The notes: generated by a model from the sequence alone, not told the origin. Positions 35,616 to 47,110 are shown, counted from the first letter of the stretch. The stretch is DNA of 64,000 nt from Aegilops tauschii subsp. strangulata (GCF_002575655.3 NC_053035.3:376813792-376877791); one strand, 5' to 3'. A program made the numbers and translations.

Positions 35616-36642
35616 TTATTGCCACGGATGGCCTGGCGGATATCCATAGTTGTAGCCGGGGTCGTACTGAGATGCAGCGGCTATCGCCTCCTGAGCTGCA
35701 GCGTGGCGGCGAGCTGCCTCCGCCCTCCTCTCGTACTCATCTGCCTCCTCTCTGGTAATAACATATCTTCCTTTTGCCTGATAATCAAAGAAGGCAGGAG
35801 CAGGGAGAGTAATACGGACAGCACGACGTCTGTCAAAGATTAAGCGATACCGGAAAGGTGATTCATTCCTCTCGACAAACTGGTGGTGAACCATAGCATT
35901 AAAGTCTAAATAAGTAGGAGGCAACTCAATATCATCCTCACGAATGTCCACACCAAGAAATTCAGCTAAGCGGGTTGCATAAATTCCTCCAAAGAAATCT
36001 CCATTAAATCTATTATGATGCAACCTACGTGCAACAATGGCTCTCAAATTATAAGATTTGTCTCCTAACACAGCACTCCTAAGAATACTGAGGTCAGGGA
36101 CACACATGTGACATGCTTCATCTTTACCATTTATGCACCTACCTATGAAGAGAGCAAAATAATGTATAGCAGGAAAATGGATGCTCCCTATGGTAGCTTG
36201 TGCTATATCTCTAGATTCCCCCACAGTTATACTAGCAAGAAAAATTTCTAAATTCAGATTTGCGGGGTTCACTAGCACTACCCCATTGTGGAAGTTTGCA
36301 AGCAGTGGTAAAATCCTCTAAGTCCATCGTATAAGATTTTTCATAAAGATCAAACAGGGCAGCTGGAGAATTACGTGAAGATGAAAATTCAAACCTCCTC
36401 ACAAATGAACTAGTGAGATAGTGGTATTGGCGGCACTTCTCTGCCTCGAAGCTCACAAGATCAGCGTTACGCAAATATGCGTTAAATTCTTCCTTGATTC
36501 CCACTTGATCCATAAAGTTTTCTGAAGGCCATTCACAAGGCCACACTGGAGCGTCCCTTGGTGGCTCATCGTCAGCATCACGCATTGCAAGCCTGGGTCC
36601 TTGCTTCCTTGAAGAACCACCTTGGAACATTTTCCTAAGCAT
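35616..36642 (-). pseudogene. Extra ORF of the gypsy element (Athila ORF-like), frameshifted
   Basis: The frame starts near 36642 (MLRKMFQGGSSRK) and a second frame, overlapping near 36250, runs to the stop at 35616. The protein has CEWPSENFMDQVGIKEEF, then SFVRRFEFSS, TVGESRDIAQATIGSIHF, HYFALFIGRC and a Glu/Arg/Ala-rich C-terminus (EEADEYERRAEAARRHAA). It resembles proteins annotated as Athila ORF-1 or plant retrotransposon ORFs; its function is unknown. One frameshift near 36250 breaks it. It lies downstream of the LTR-like internal segment, which could supply its own promoter. Confidence 0.6.
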
Positions 36643-36879
36643 ATTTCTTGCTTTGAAAAATTTCTGAAATTTTTAGTAACTTCAAATAAAAGTGAACCAA
36701 ACTCAATAAAATTGATAGCAACTACTCCTACAAGTGCCTAGAGCCTATATCAAGCATTAGAACTACTTGGAACCATATAAATTTGACATGCAAGCTCAAG
36801 AACATGGTCACCTAGGCAGCACAAATTTGCAATGAATAAAGCACTAGAACAAAAACTAATTGGACCAATGGAGGAGTCA

Positions 36880-37225
36880 CATACCAAGGAACAATCTCCC
36901 CAAGCAGTTTTGTGAGAAGTGCTTTGAGCAAGGAGATCGAAAATCGCAGTAAAATGAGCTAGAACTCGTGCTTGAGCTGGATGGTGATTTTTTGGGAGGA
37001 AGAAGAAGTGTGTGGGTGCAGGAATAAGTGGAGGGGAGCCACCATGGGCCCACGAGGCAGGGGGCGCGCCCAGGGGGGTAGGGCGCGCCCTCCACCCTCG
37101 TGGCCAGGTGCTTGCCCCTATTGCTGTGTTCTCAGTGCCAAAAATTCTAGAAAAAATCATATTCCATTTTTAGGGCATTTGGAGAACTTTTATTTTCGGG
37201 GTATTTTTATATTGCACGGATAAAT
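36880..37225 (-). promoter_or_regulatory. LTR-like internal segment upstream of the extra ORF
   Basis: The segment shares a series of words with the element's own LTR: GGCGCGCCC repeats, GTAGGGCGCGCCCTCCACCC, CTCGTGG and GGAGAACTTTTATTTTC, in the same order and strand as in the LTR around 41365-41520. It lies between the protease and the extra ORF, so it may be a duplicated promoter or leader. The role is inferred. Confidence 0.45.
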
Positions 37226-37426
37226 CAGAAAATAGACAGGAAAATGCTATTTTTACTTTATTTCAACTAAATAACAGAAAGTAGAAATAGGGTACAGAAG
37301 GTTGTGCCTTCTAGTTTCATCCATCTCATGCTCATCAAAAGGAATCCACTAACAAGGTTGATCAGGTCTTGTTAACAAACTCATTCCGAATCGCATGAAA
37401 CCGGAGAAATTTCGAATAACACTATG

Positions 37427-38266
37427 TTACCTCAACGGGGATATGCACATCCCCGTTGGTAGAGGAAATTCAAAACCTCCAAAAATAATCGATGGAATTT
37501 TTCCAATAGAGTTGATACTATGAACTTTAGGTTGTTTCCTCGGAAAGTGTACCGTATGCTCATTACCATTAACATGAAAAGTGACATTGCCTTTGTTGCA
37601 ATCAATAACAGCCCCTGCAGTATTCAAAAAAGGTCTTCCAAGAATAATAGACATACTATCGTCCTCGGGGATATCAAGAATAACAAAGTCCGTTAAAATA
37701 GTAACGTTTGCAACCACCACAGGCACATCCTCACAAATACCAACAGGTATAGTAGTTGATTTATCAGCCATTTGCAAAGATATTTCAGTAGGTGTCAACT
37801 TATTCAAGTCAAGTCTATGATATAAAGAGAGAGGCATAACACTAACACCGGCTCCAAGATCACATAAAGCAGTTTTAACATAGTTTCTTTTAATGGAGCA
37901 TGGTATAGTGGGTACTCCTGGATCTCCAAGTTTCTTTGGTATTCCACCCTTAAAAGTGTAATTAGAAAGCATGGTGAATATTTCAGCTTCCGGTATCTTT
38001 CTTTTATTAGTAAAAATATCTTTCATATACTTAGCATAAGGATTCATTTTGAGCATATCAGTTAATCGCATACGCAAAAAGATAGGTCTAATCATTAAAG
38101 CACTCAAAATCCTCATCATCCTTTTTCTTGGATGGTTTGGGAGGAAAAGGCATGGGTTTCTGAACCCATGGTTCCCTTTCTTTACCGTGCTTCCTAGCAA
38201 CAAAGTCTCTCTTATCATAACGTTGATTCTTTGATTGTGGGTTATCAAGATCAACAGCAGGTTCAA
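37427..38266 (-). pseudogene. Gypsy aspartic protease region
   Basis: The minus-strand frame holds ALCDLGAGVSVMPLSLYHRL with the active-site D-x-G, then LQMADKSTTIPVGICEDV and IILGRPFLNTAGAVIDC, the flap and C-terminal features of Ty3/gypsy proteases. The frame closes at 37427, where RT would normally begin, and no RT follows. The N-terminal part overlaps the end of the Lys/Glu-rich linker (38088-38813) in another frame, so a frameshift lies near 38200. Confidence 0.8.
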
Positions 38267-40174
38267 TTTCTACATCATTATCATTGCTAGGTTGAGCATC
38301 ATCATGAACATCATCATTAACATTTTCACTTGGTTCATGTTCATTACCAGATTGTGTTTCAGCATCAGAGATAGAAATATCATTTGGATTCTCAGGTGGT
38401 TCAGCAATAGGTTCACCAGAAGCATGCAAAGTCCTATCATTTTTCTTTTTCTTCTTTTTAGAAGGACTAGGTGCATCTATATTATTTCTCTGAGAATCTT
38501 GCTCAATTCTCTTAGGGTGGCCTTCAGGATACAAAGGTTCCTGAGTCATTTTACCAGTTCTAGTAGCCACTCTAACAGCATAATCATTTTTCTTACTATT
38601 CAATTCATTGAGCAAATCATTCTGAGCTTTAAGTACTTGTTCTACTTGAGTGGTGACCATTGAAGCATGTTTAGTAATGAGTTTAAGTTCACCTTTAACT
38701 CTAGACATACAATCACCCAAGTGTTCAATCATATAAGCATTTTGTTTTAATTGTCTACCAAAATAAGCATTGAAGTCTTCTTGCTTAACCATAAAGTTAT
38801 CAAACTCATCCAAACATTGGATAGCAAACTTAGTAGGATGGATTTCAGCCTTTATCGTATCTATAGAGAGAATTTACCTTTACTACCCGTGTCGGGTTAT
38901 CAAGACCATGTGTTTCTTCAATAGGTAATGGATTAGGATCATATGTTTCTTCAACAGGCAGTAAATTAAGACCATGTATTTCTTCAATAGGAGGTAAATT
39001 CTTAACATCTTCAGCTTTTATACCTTTTTCTTTCATAGATTTCTTTGCCTCTTGCATATCTTCAGGACTGAGAAATAGAACACCTCTTTCTTCGGAGTTG
39101 GTTTAGGAATAGGCTCAGGAAGTGTCCAATTATTTTCATTTGTCAACATATTATTCAATAAAATTTCAGCTTCATCCGGTGTTCTTTCCCTGAAAACAGA
39201 ACCAACACAACTATCCAGGTAATCTCTAGAAGCATCGGTTAGTCCATTATAAAAGATATCAAGTATTTCATTTTTCTTAAGAGGATGATCAGGCAAATCA
39301 TTAAGTAATCGGAGAAGCCTCCCCCAAGCTTGTGGGAGACTCTCTTCTTCAATTTGCACAAAATTATAAATATCCCTCAAAGCAGCTTGTTTCTTATGAG
39401 CAGGGAAATATTTAGCAGAGAAGTAATAAATCATATCCTGGGGACTACGCACACATCCAGGATCAAGAGAATTAAACCATATCTTAGCATCACCCTTTAG
39501 TGAGAACGGAAATATTTTAAGGATATAAAGGTAGCGAGATTTCTCATCATTAGTGAACAGGGTGGCTATATCATTTAATTTAGTAAGATGTGCCACAACA
39601 GTTTCAGATTCATAGCCATGAAAAGGATCAGATTCAACCAAAGTAATTATATCAGGATCAACAAAGAATTCATAATCCTTATCAGTAACACAAATAGGTG
39701 AAGTAGCAAAAGAAGGGTCAGGTTTCATTCTAGCATTAGGAGATTGCTGTTTCCATTTATCTAATAACCTCTTGAGCTCATATCTATCTTTGCAAGCTAA
39801 AATAGCTAAAGTAGCTTCTTTTTCAAAAACATAACCCTCAGGAATAACAGGAGAGTCTTCATCATCACTTTCATCAATGTTATCAGTTTCAATAATTTCA
39901 TTCTCTCTAACTCTAGCAATTTGTTCATCAAGAAATTCACCAAGTGGCACAGTAGTATCAAGCTAGAAGTAGTTTCATCATAAGTATCATGCATAGCAGA
40001 AGTGGCAACATCAATAACATGCGACATATCAGAACGAATAGCAGAAGCAGGTTTAGGTGTCGCAAGCTTACTCAAAACAGAAGGTGAATCAAGTGCAGAG
40101 CTAGATGGCAGTTCCTTACCTCCCCTCGTAGTTGAGGGATAAATTGTTGTCTTAGCGTCTTTCAAGTTCTTCAT
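38088..40174 (-). pseudogene. Gypsy gag and linker, frameshifted
   Basis: It starts with MKNLKDAKTTIYPSTTRGGK at 40174 and changes frame near 39950. The capsid core (FPFSLKGDAKIWFNSL, then QDMIYYFSAKYFPAHKK and EESLPQAWGRLLRLLNDLP) lies in 39033-39950. A three-fold repeat of PIEETHGLN-like units lies in 38845-39057. A coiled-coil and charged linker with KKKKKKND follows in 38088-38813. Shifts near 39955, 39060 and 38820 break the frame. Gag normally forms the virus-like particle in the cytoplasm. Confidence 0.8.
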
Positions 40175-40223
40175 AGTGACCAGCAGATATAAATCCCAAG
40201 TGACTCAAAGAATAGAGCTATGC

Positions 40224-40241
40224 TCTCCGGCAACGGCGCGA
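40224..40241 (-). other. Primer-binding site of the gypsy element (tRNA-Asp-like)
   Basis: The minus strand reads TCGCGCCGTTGCCGGAGA, about 11 nt after the 5' LTR. This resembles the TGGCGCCGTTGCCGGGGA complement of tRNA-Asp, differing at two positions. Confidence 0.7.
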
Positions 40242-40252
40242 GAAAATAGTCT

Positions 40253-41653
40253 TGATAACCCACAAGTATAGGGGATCGCAACAGTTTTCGAGGGTAGAGT
40301 ATTCAACCCAAATTTATTGATTCGACACAAGGGGAGCCAAAGAATATTCTCAAGTATTAGCAGTTGAGTTGTCAATTCAACCACACCTGGATAACTTAGT
40401 ATCTGCAGCAAAGTATTTAGTAGCAAAGTAATATGAAAGTAACGGTAGCAAAAGTAATATTTTTGGGTTTTGTAGTGATTGTAACAGTAGCAACGGAAAA
40501 GTAAATAAGCGAAGAACAATATATGAAAAGCTCGTAGGCATTGGATCGGTGATTGAGAATTATGCCGAATGCAGTTCATCATGTAACAATCATAACATAG
40601 GGTGACACAGAACTAGCTCCAATTCATCAATGGAATGTCGGCATGTATTCCGAATATAGTCATACGTGCTTATGGAAAAGAACTTGCATGACATCTTTTG
40701 TCCTACCCCTCCCGTGGCAGCGGGGTCCTAATGGAAACTAAGGGATATTAAGGCCTCCTTTTAATAGAGTACCGGAACAAAGCATTAGCACATAGTGAAT
40801 ACATGAACTTCTCAAACTATGGTCATCACCAGGAGTGGTCCCGATTATTGTCACTTCGGGGTTGCCGGATCATAACACATAGTAGGTGACTATAGACTTG
40901 CAAGATAGGATCAAGAACTCACATATATTCATGAAAACATAATAGGTTCAGATCTGAAATCATGGCACTCGGGCCCTAGTGACAAGCATTAAGCATAGCA
41001 AAGTCATAGCAACATCAATCTCAGAACATAATGGATACTAGGGATCAAACCCTAACAAAACTAACTCGATTACATGATAGATCTCATACAACCCATCACC
41101 GTCCAGCAAGCCTACGATGGAATTACTCACGCACGGCGGTGAGCATCATGAAATTGGTGATGGAGGATGGTTGATGATAACGACAGCGACGAATCCCCTC
41201 TCCGGAGCCCCGAACGGACTCCAGATCAGCCTTCCCGAGAGGTTTTAGGGCTTGGCGGCGGCTCCGTATCATAAAACGCGATGAATCCTTCTCCTTGATT
41301 TTTTTCTCCCCGAAAGTGAATATATGGAGTTGGAGTTGAGGTCGGTGAAGCGTCAGGGGGCCCACGAGGTAGGGGGACGCGCCCTAGGAGGGCAGGCGCG
41401 CCCTCCACCCTCATGGACAGGGTGTGGGCCCCCTGACGTGGATTTTTCTTCCGATATTTTTCTTATTTTCCAAATAGATGTTCCGTGGAGTTTCAGGTCA
41501 TTCCGAGAACTTTTGTTTCTGCACATAAATAACACCATGGAAAGTCTGCTGAAAACAGCGTCAATCCGGGTTAGTTCCATTCAAATCATGCAAGTTAGAG
41601 TCCAAAACAAGGGCAAAAGTGTTTGGAATAGTAGATACGATGGAGACATATCA
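40253..41653 (-). mobile_element. 5' LTR of the gypsy element
   Basis: Plus-strand ends TGATAACCCACAAG and GAGACATATCA, followed by the GTGAC target copy and the interrupted copia protease. It pairs with 32174-33573. Confidence 0.92.
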
Positions 41654-42689
41654 GTGACCTTCTCGAGCTCGTTGGTGATGTGATTGGTAGCCCCACTGTC
41701 GACATACCAGTTCGTGTCAACGCCATAGGAGTCGTCCGCAGCTGCAGCAACCTTGTCCTCATCTTGGGATGAGTCGTCATCTTCATCGTAACGGTACCAG
41801 CAGTCCTTAGCCGTTTGCCCAAGCTTGCCACAGATCTGACAGCGCGCGCATCTGGACGAGACCTGTCGGAGCCGCCACCACGGCGAGGCTTGGAGTTGGT
41901 GGAGCGTCTGTTGCGAGAGTTGGAGGAGCCGCCACCATTGTTGTTGCCTCCTTATCGCCCCTTGTCGCATGGAGATCCATGCGAGCGACGGCTGCCACCA
42001 CGGCCGCAAGATGCGGTGTTGGCAGAGGACTTGAAACCGCCGGAGAAGCCGTGGAACTGGGCCATGCGCTGATCAAAGTTACTCAGCATGGCATAGAGCT
42101 CGTCAAGGATGACGGGCGTGACGCAGGCGTCGAGGGCGGAGACGAGCGGTTGGTAGTCGACGTCCAGACCATGGAGGATGTATGAGATCAATTCGTCATC
42201 CTGGATAGGCTTACCGACGGCGGCGAGTTCATCAGCAAGGCCGCACAAGGAGGCGAAGTAGGAGGCAACCGACTGGTTGCCCTTCTGTGCGTTGATGAGC
42301 GCAGTCCTGATGTTGTTGACGCGGCTGAGTGACTGGGACGAGAACATGCCCGCCAGTGCCACCCAGAGTTCGCGCGCCGTGGTGATCACAGTGACCGCGA
42401 CCAGCACCTCCTTGGAGAGGGTACTCAACAAATAGCCAAGCACCTGTTGATCCTCCCGGACCCAAAGTGGGTGGAGAGGGTTGGGCGCAGAAGTCTCCTT
42501 GCCGTCCTTGTCCTTGGTGACGTGGAGTCTGGCCGGCTTCGGCGCGGTGCAATCGACGTAGCCAAAGACACCGGCACCCCACAGGTGGGGTGTGACCTGC
42601 GTGCACCATAGCATGTAGTTCATGCGGTTGAGCTTCTCGGTGACCTGGTCATTGAGGCTAGGTTGGGAGGCGCCGGAGGATGAAGACAT
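41654..42689 (-). pseudogene. Copia gag and N-terminal protease, broken
   Basis: Starts MSSSSGASQPSLNDQVTEKL at 42689. The gag core has LNRMNYMLWCTQVTPHLWG and YFASLCGLADELAAVG. A frameshift near 41990 leads to a Gly/Ser/Arg-rich stretch and a zinc knuckle, CQICGKLGQTAKDC near 41830, in which the His is replaced by Gln. The protease motif WYVDSGATNHIT lies near 41690, where the gypsy element interrupts the protein. Confidence 0.88.
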
Positions 42690-42733
42690 GGCTATGCACT
42701 AGATGCAATCAGGAGGCTAGATTGAAAGAGGAA

Positions 42734-42747
42734 GGCTCTGATTACCA
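42734..42747 (-). other. Primer-binding site of the short-LTR copia element
   Basis: The minus strand reads TGGTAATCAGAGCC directly after the 5' LTR, close to the initiator tRNA-Met complement TGGTATCAGAGC. Confidence 0.85.
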
Positions 42748-42969
42748 TGTGCGATGGCGGAAACGTCTTACCCGATGTGGGCGACGTGTACGTGTTAATA
42801 TAGCAGGGGCGCACCTCCCTGTACAGCACATACAAGTTGTTGGAGATTACATCTTGGAGAAAGAAAGATAACTAGATAGAGATAAACCCTAACAACCTAG
42901 TCTATCTTAACATGACTCCTAACAACCTACACATAACAATATGGTGCAGCAGATGATGCGTGTTTGACA
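42748..42969 (-). mobile_element. 5' LTR of the short-LTR copia element
   Basis: Plus-strand ends TGTGCGATGGCGG and GTGTTTGACA. It is next to the primer-binding site, so it is the 5' LTR in element orientation. Confidence 0.9.
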
Positions 42970-43995
42970 TTGGCTCTTCCTGCTCGCTCTCAATGATCAT
43001 ATTGTGCAAGATGACACAGCAAGTCATGATCTCCCACATTTGATCTTTCGATCAGGTCTAAGGAGGGTACCGGACAACAGCAAATCGAGATTGGAGCACA
43101 CCAAATGCCCGCTCGACATCCTTCCCGCAAGCCTCCTGAACCTTGGCAAAGTGGGATTTCTTGCCTCCTGGCACAGCGTTTGAGATAGTCTTCACAAATG
43201 TAGACCATCTCGGATAGATGCCATCAGCTAGGTAGTACCCCTTGTTGTAGTGCTGCCCATTAACCTCGAAGTTCACCGGAGGAGAATGACCTTCAACAAG
43301 ATTGGCAAAGACAGGGGAACACTGCAGCACGTTGATGTCATTGTGAGTTCCTGGCATACCAAAGGAGTGCCAAATCCAGAGGTCCTGTGTGGCCACCGCC
43401 TCAAGTACCACACTGCAACCGCCTTTGGCGCCTTTGTACATCCCCTACCAAGCAAATGGGCAGTTATTCCATTTCTAATGCATGTAGTCGATGCTTCCAA
43501 GCATCCCAGGAAATCCTCTTGTTGCATTCTATGCTAGGATCCGAGCAGTGTCTTCCGCATTGGGTGTTCGCAAGCATCATCAGGAGCTCCGTATGCAAGC
43601 ATCCTCATCGCTATCGTGCACTTCTGGATTGAGGTGAATCCAAGTTTGCCGGTGCAATCCTTCTTGCACTTGAAGTAGCTGTCGAACTCCTGGATGGAAT
43701 TCTCAATCCTGAGGAAAAGCTTTCGGCTCATCCGTTAACGGCGCCGAAATACTTTGTTGCCGTGTAGTGGATCGTCGGCGAAGTAGTCGGAGTAGAGCAT
43801 GCAGTAGCCTTCCAGACGATGCCGGTTCTTTGCTTTCATCCGCCCCAGCACCAAGCCACCTCGCTGCGGCTTTTCATTGCTCACAAGCAGGCCGGCGAGG
43901 GCGGCGATGACCATGAGATGTTCCTCTTCCTGGACGTCGGCATCGGCTTCCTCCTCCAGCAGCGCGGCGAGCGCCTCCTCATCGTCCGAGTCCAT
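42970..43995 (-). pseudogene. PIF/Harbinger DDE transposase, main part, broken
   Basis: Starts MDSDDEEALAALLEEEADAD at 43995, with the helix-turn-helix-like region (MSRKLFLRIENSIQEFDSYF, then LQK-type QKCTIAMRMLAYG) at 43534-43731. The catalytic segments are LGSIDYMH (first Asp), GTHNDINVL (second Asp) and [13 protein letters not shown] (Glu), so all three acidic residues remain. Damage: a TAA near 43733, a deletion of roughly 40 codons after DDACEHPM near 43560, a stop where Trp is expected after DYMH, and a TAG before MYKGAKGG. The tail continues at 28286. The transposase would cut and paste the element using TTA targets. Confidence 0.8.
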
Positions 43996-45084
43996 TGCTG
44001 AGCAGGCAAATCACCGAACACCTTGTGGGCGTGGTGGGCGCACACCCGCCGGTACACTGCCTTGTGCGGCCGGAACGCCCGAAAAATCGCCCGGGCGGTG
44101 GTGGAGAGGCTACCGCGGCGAAACCTCCTCTCTTTTCCAGTGGGGAATGGCCTATCTAGCGGTGGTGGGCGGTGGGCGGCGCCGGGATCGGCAGGGTGGT
44201 GGCCGAGCGCGCAGGGGGTGGGAGGCAAATCTGGACGATTGGCTTGACTTTTTGCCTGACAGTGTGGCCCAGGCATGTTTTTCCCTTGCGCCGGAGCCCC
44301 CGAGCGCCCCCAGTGCGCCGGGTTCGGCCTGCGATCGTCGGGCGTGAAAAAGGGCCGAGCCGGCGGATTTCGGCGTCTTAGGGGCGCGACTAGGGTGTTT
44401 TTGCGGCGCCGACGCGTAAAAAGTCGCCTGTTGGGGGCGCGGCTGGAGTTGCTCTTCAAAGGGTTGAACTATAATTTTCTCAACATGCTCATCATGTCAT
44501 CATGCATGAAAAATACCTATCATAATATGCACTTCTCTCAACATACAACTATGCCAACCGCACTAATCACTACAAAAAAAGACACATCCGTGACATTTTA
44601 GGTCGAATGAAATTTTTTTCTGTCTTGCTTATGACACTTCTATGATGATAATTGTGACAAAATCCGGTATCATCATAGATGTGGTGGGCTCCCACTTCTA
44701 TGACAAAACATCATGACAGAAAAAGGGGCTTTTTGTCCTGGGCGGGCCGGAGACGCAGCTGCATGACATTCTTTGGGCCGTCCATGAAGGAAAAAAACGT
44801 GGTAGAAGCGAGGGCGAGGAAAATATCGGGGAGTTCCTGGTTACAGTGGGTGGTCGGGGGCCGAGCGATGCGCGTTTCTCTCGTACACGTACGCGCGTGG
44901 GTGCAAGGCGTTGGGCTCTAACTGAACTCGAGCGAGGCGTTCGCCTACTGAACCTGAGCGATTGCACTGCAGGCTACGCGTTACTGAACCCGAGCGATCG
45001 ATCGATCCCTGGCTGTTAACCGAACCCGATCGAGCGATTCCTTCGCTACTGCTGCTAACTGAAGTCGATCGAACCTGCTGCCTC

Positions 45085-45910
45085 TTGATGAACAGTGAGT
45101 GTTGTTGGGGGGGGTTGGATGAACAGTTCCTGCTGGGGGTTGGATGAACAGGACCCCGTGGTAGTTGAGGCCGTTGCCGCTGGATGAACAGGACCCCGAT
45201 CGATCGAGCCGGTTGGGGGTGGATGAACAGGACCCCATGGAGGGTTGGATGAACAGGACGACCCCGTGGAGGGCTGGATGAACAGTAGCCGGTGGAGGGC
45301 TGGATGAACAGTAGCCCATGGAGGGGTGGTTGAACAGGACCCCGTGGAGAGGGCTGGTTGAATAGTAGCCGCTGGAGGAGCGGTGGAGGCTGGATGAACA
45401 GGAGCCCGTGGATGAACAGTCGCAGGTAGAAGCTGGAGGAGGTCAACGGTGGATGAACAGTAGCCCGTGGAGGCTGGAGGAGGTCAACGGTGGAGATGAA
45501 CAGTAGCCCGTGGAGTCCCGTTTTGCGGTATGCCACACCCTCCCGATGAACAGGACCCCCGTTTTGACTGTAGCGCTCCAACACAAGTCCGTTTCCTCCG
45601 TTTTGCGGTATGCCACACCCCTCCCGATCAACATGACCCTGTTTCGGCCATAGGAGGTCGAAGAGAAGTCTGTTTCCTCCGTTTTGCAGTACGCCACACC
45701 CCTCCCGGTGAACAAGATCCCGTTTCGACTGTTGGCGGTCGAACACAAGGCCGTTTCCTTCGTTCTGCGGTACACCAGGCCTCGTTTCGATCAGCTGTTC
45801 TGTCCAAGCTGGTTGGCTCCCGATGAACAGCACGCGTTCCGTTGCCTCCCGATGAACACGACGACGCTGTTTCTCCGTTCTGACCCAGCCGGTTGGCTGC
45901 CGATGAACAG
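45085..45910. repeat. CACTA subterminal tandem array
   Basis: At least 15 units built on CTGGATGAACAGTAGCC or a close variant, spaced about 25-40 bp between 45085 and 45500 and more loosely to 45910, where units alternate with TTTGCGGTATGCCACACC. Subterminal arrays in CACTA elements are the usual transposase-binding sites. Long open frames through the array are repeat artefacts. Confidence 0.8.
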
Positions 45911-47110
45911 GACGTCGTCGCTGCCTCTTCATGTACACGAGCCCTGGCCGTACGTATGGGCGCGTTCGAGATCCCGCCCGTATGTATGTACGTGGCCGTA
46001 TTTACTTTCTTGCACCCTGGTTGTACGTACGTGTACATGCTACGTCACACATGCCCTTCCTTACTCGGCCACGGTTCATCGCTGCAGCCTGCAGACAGAC
46101 CGATCGACCAGTATGTATGTACACGCTCGCGACCAGAATGACAACGCTATGTACGCTTTGACCAGGTGCGTCCCGGCTGTCAAGGAGGATAATGAGGCAC
46201 TTCCTTTTGTGCGAAGATGTAGCTGGTGGGTCCCAGCAGTCAGGGCGAGGATTAATTTTTTCAGCGCCTAATATGGAGGCACTTCCTTGCATGCGAAGAT
46301 GTAGTTGGTAGGTCCCAGCCGTTAGGGGGAAACATTTTTTCGCAAAATACAGAGTCCCTTCCGGTGGGTCCCAGCTGTCAGGTGGAGGAATAATTATTTT
46401 ACACGTAATAAGGTCGCACGTCCTTGCTGCGGCCGTGGACCCAGCTATCAGCCTCTCCATGTTCAGTCCTCTTCCGATGGAAGTCGTTCCTTGACCACGT
46501 GTTGACCATGCCGTGCTGAGAGCACCAAGGCGGTGGACGACGGCGAGGCCTAGAAGGGGACGACGCGGAGCCAGGGAAGACGCGGCAGTGGATGCCCACA
46601 CGGAGAGGAGTACGAGGGTTGACTGGTTCGGCTGCGGTGTGAGGCTGCCGTCGTCATAGAATAATATGGGTTGTGGGTGAGTAGACAGTAGAGGGATGGC
46701 CAAGCTTGAGCAGGCGGCCACTGGAGGCAGGAGCAGGTGGTCTCGCCGGCGCTGGTTTGGGCGGCTGGTGCAAGAAGAGCAGCGATTGAAGAAGCAGCAG
46801 GACTGTGTGATTCCATCGTGTGTTGATTGACAAAGCCTTGCGTAAACAAGTCAGCCTCGAAATCTGTGGCGTGTACAGCCCATTTGCTATTATTTTTATA
46901 ATTTTTACTCATTTGCTAATTCGTATGGAATTTATTGCAGCCCATTTTATATTTTTAGAATTGCTGCCCATTTTCTGGTCAGTGCCAGGGTTAAAAAATT
47001 GAACCAAAAATGTGCAAAAATTTAAAAATTCGCATTTTTGCTGGGGAATAAAATATTATTAATCCAAAAATTAGTAGCCATACTAAAAGAAATTTAAAAA
47101 TAAATTAATA

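Larger units (their letters stand above)
32174..41653 (-). mobile_element. Non-autonomous Ty3/gypsy element (Athila-like ORFs), inserted in the copia protease
   Basis: LTRs of 1400 bp (32174-33573) and 1401 bp (40253-41653) lie in a perfect GTGAC duplication (32169-32173 and 41654-41658). Minus-strand order: 5' LTR, primer-binding site, gag, Lys/Glu-rich linker, aspartic protease, a non-coding LTR-like segment, an extra ORF, a 2-kb non-coding stretch, polypurine tract, 3' LTR. No RT, RNase H or integrase motif is visible between protease and extra ORF. By eye the LTRs differ at about 41 of 1400 positions (3%), suggesting about 1.1 million years at 1.3e-8. Confidence 0.92.
28287..42969 (-). 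mobile_element. Short-LTR Ty1/copia retrotransposon (Ale/Retrofit-like), split by a gypsy element
   Basis: LTRs of 224 bp (28287-28510) and 222 bp (42748-42969), TGTG to GACA. The minus strand is coding: primer-binding site at 42734-42747, gag at 41950-42689, protease interrupted at 41653/32174, pol down to 28531, and a G-rich polypurine tract (C-run on plus, 28515-28527) next to the 3' LTR. The LTRs differ at about 9 of 222 positions (4%), older than the gypsy inside. The short LTR and domain style suggest the Ale/Retrofit group (inference). No clean target duplication: flanks TGGTT and TTGGC. Confidence 0.9.
27788..44454 (-). mobile_element. PIF/Harbinger transposon, host of a three-level nest
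   Basis: Left end GAGCATCTCCAGCCGTTGG from 27788 after TTA. The right end, read inward from 44454, is GAGCAACTCCAGCCGCGCC; the next bases are TTC, so one target copy may be mutated. The transposase is on the minus strand. Its C-terminus lies at 28100-28286 and the rest at 42970-43995, which shows that the copia element 28287-42969 split it. Without insertions the element is about 2 kb, too short for both Harbinger genes; only the transposase gene is seen. Confidence 0.82.

Noticed and set aside
38235..38663. A 142-codon plus-strand frame
   Set aside because: It is antisense to the gypsy gag linker. The Ile/Phe/Ser-rich product reflects the complement of Asp/Glu/Lys codons.
28282..42974. Target duplication of the short-LTR copia element
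   Set aside because: The flanks TGGTT and TTGGC do not match as a 5-bp repeat. The insertion is supported by the split transposase instead.
43877..44459. Long GC-rich frames on both strands near the Harbinger right end
   Set aside because: They overlap the transposase start and the TIR region; no conserved protein features.
45085..45500. CRISPR-like array
   Set aside because: The repeats are short, unevenly spaced and lie in a CACTA subterminal region of a plant genome.
44841..45938. A 365-codon minus-strand open frame
   Set aside because: It runs through the CACTA tandem array and encodes only repeats such as HGLLFIQP. The repeat unit happens to lack stops in this frame.
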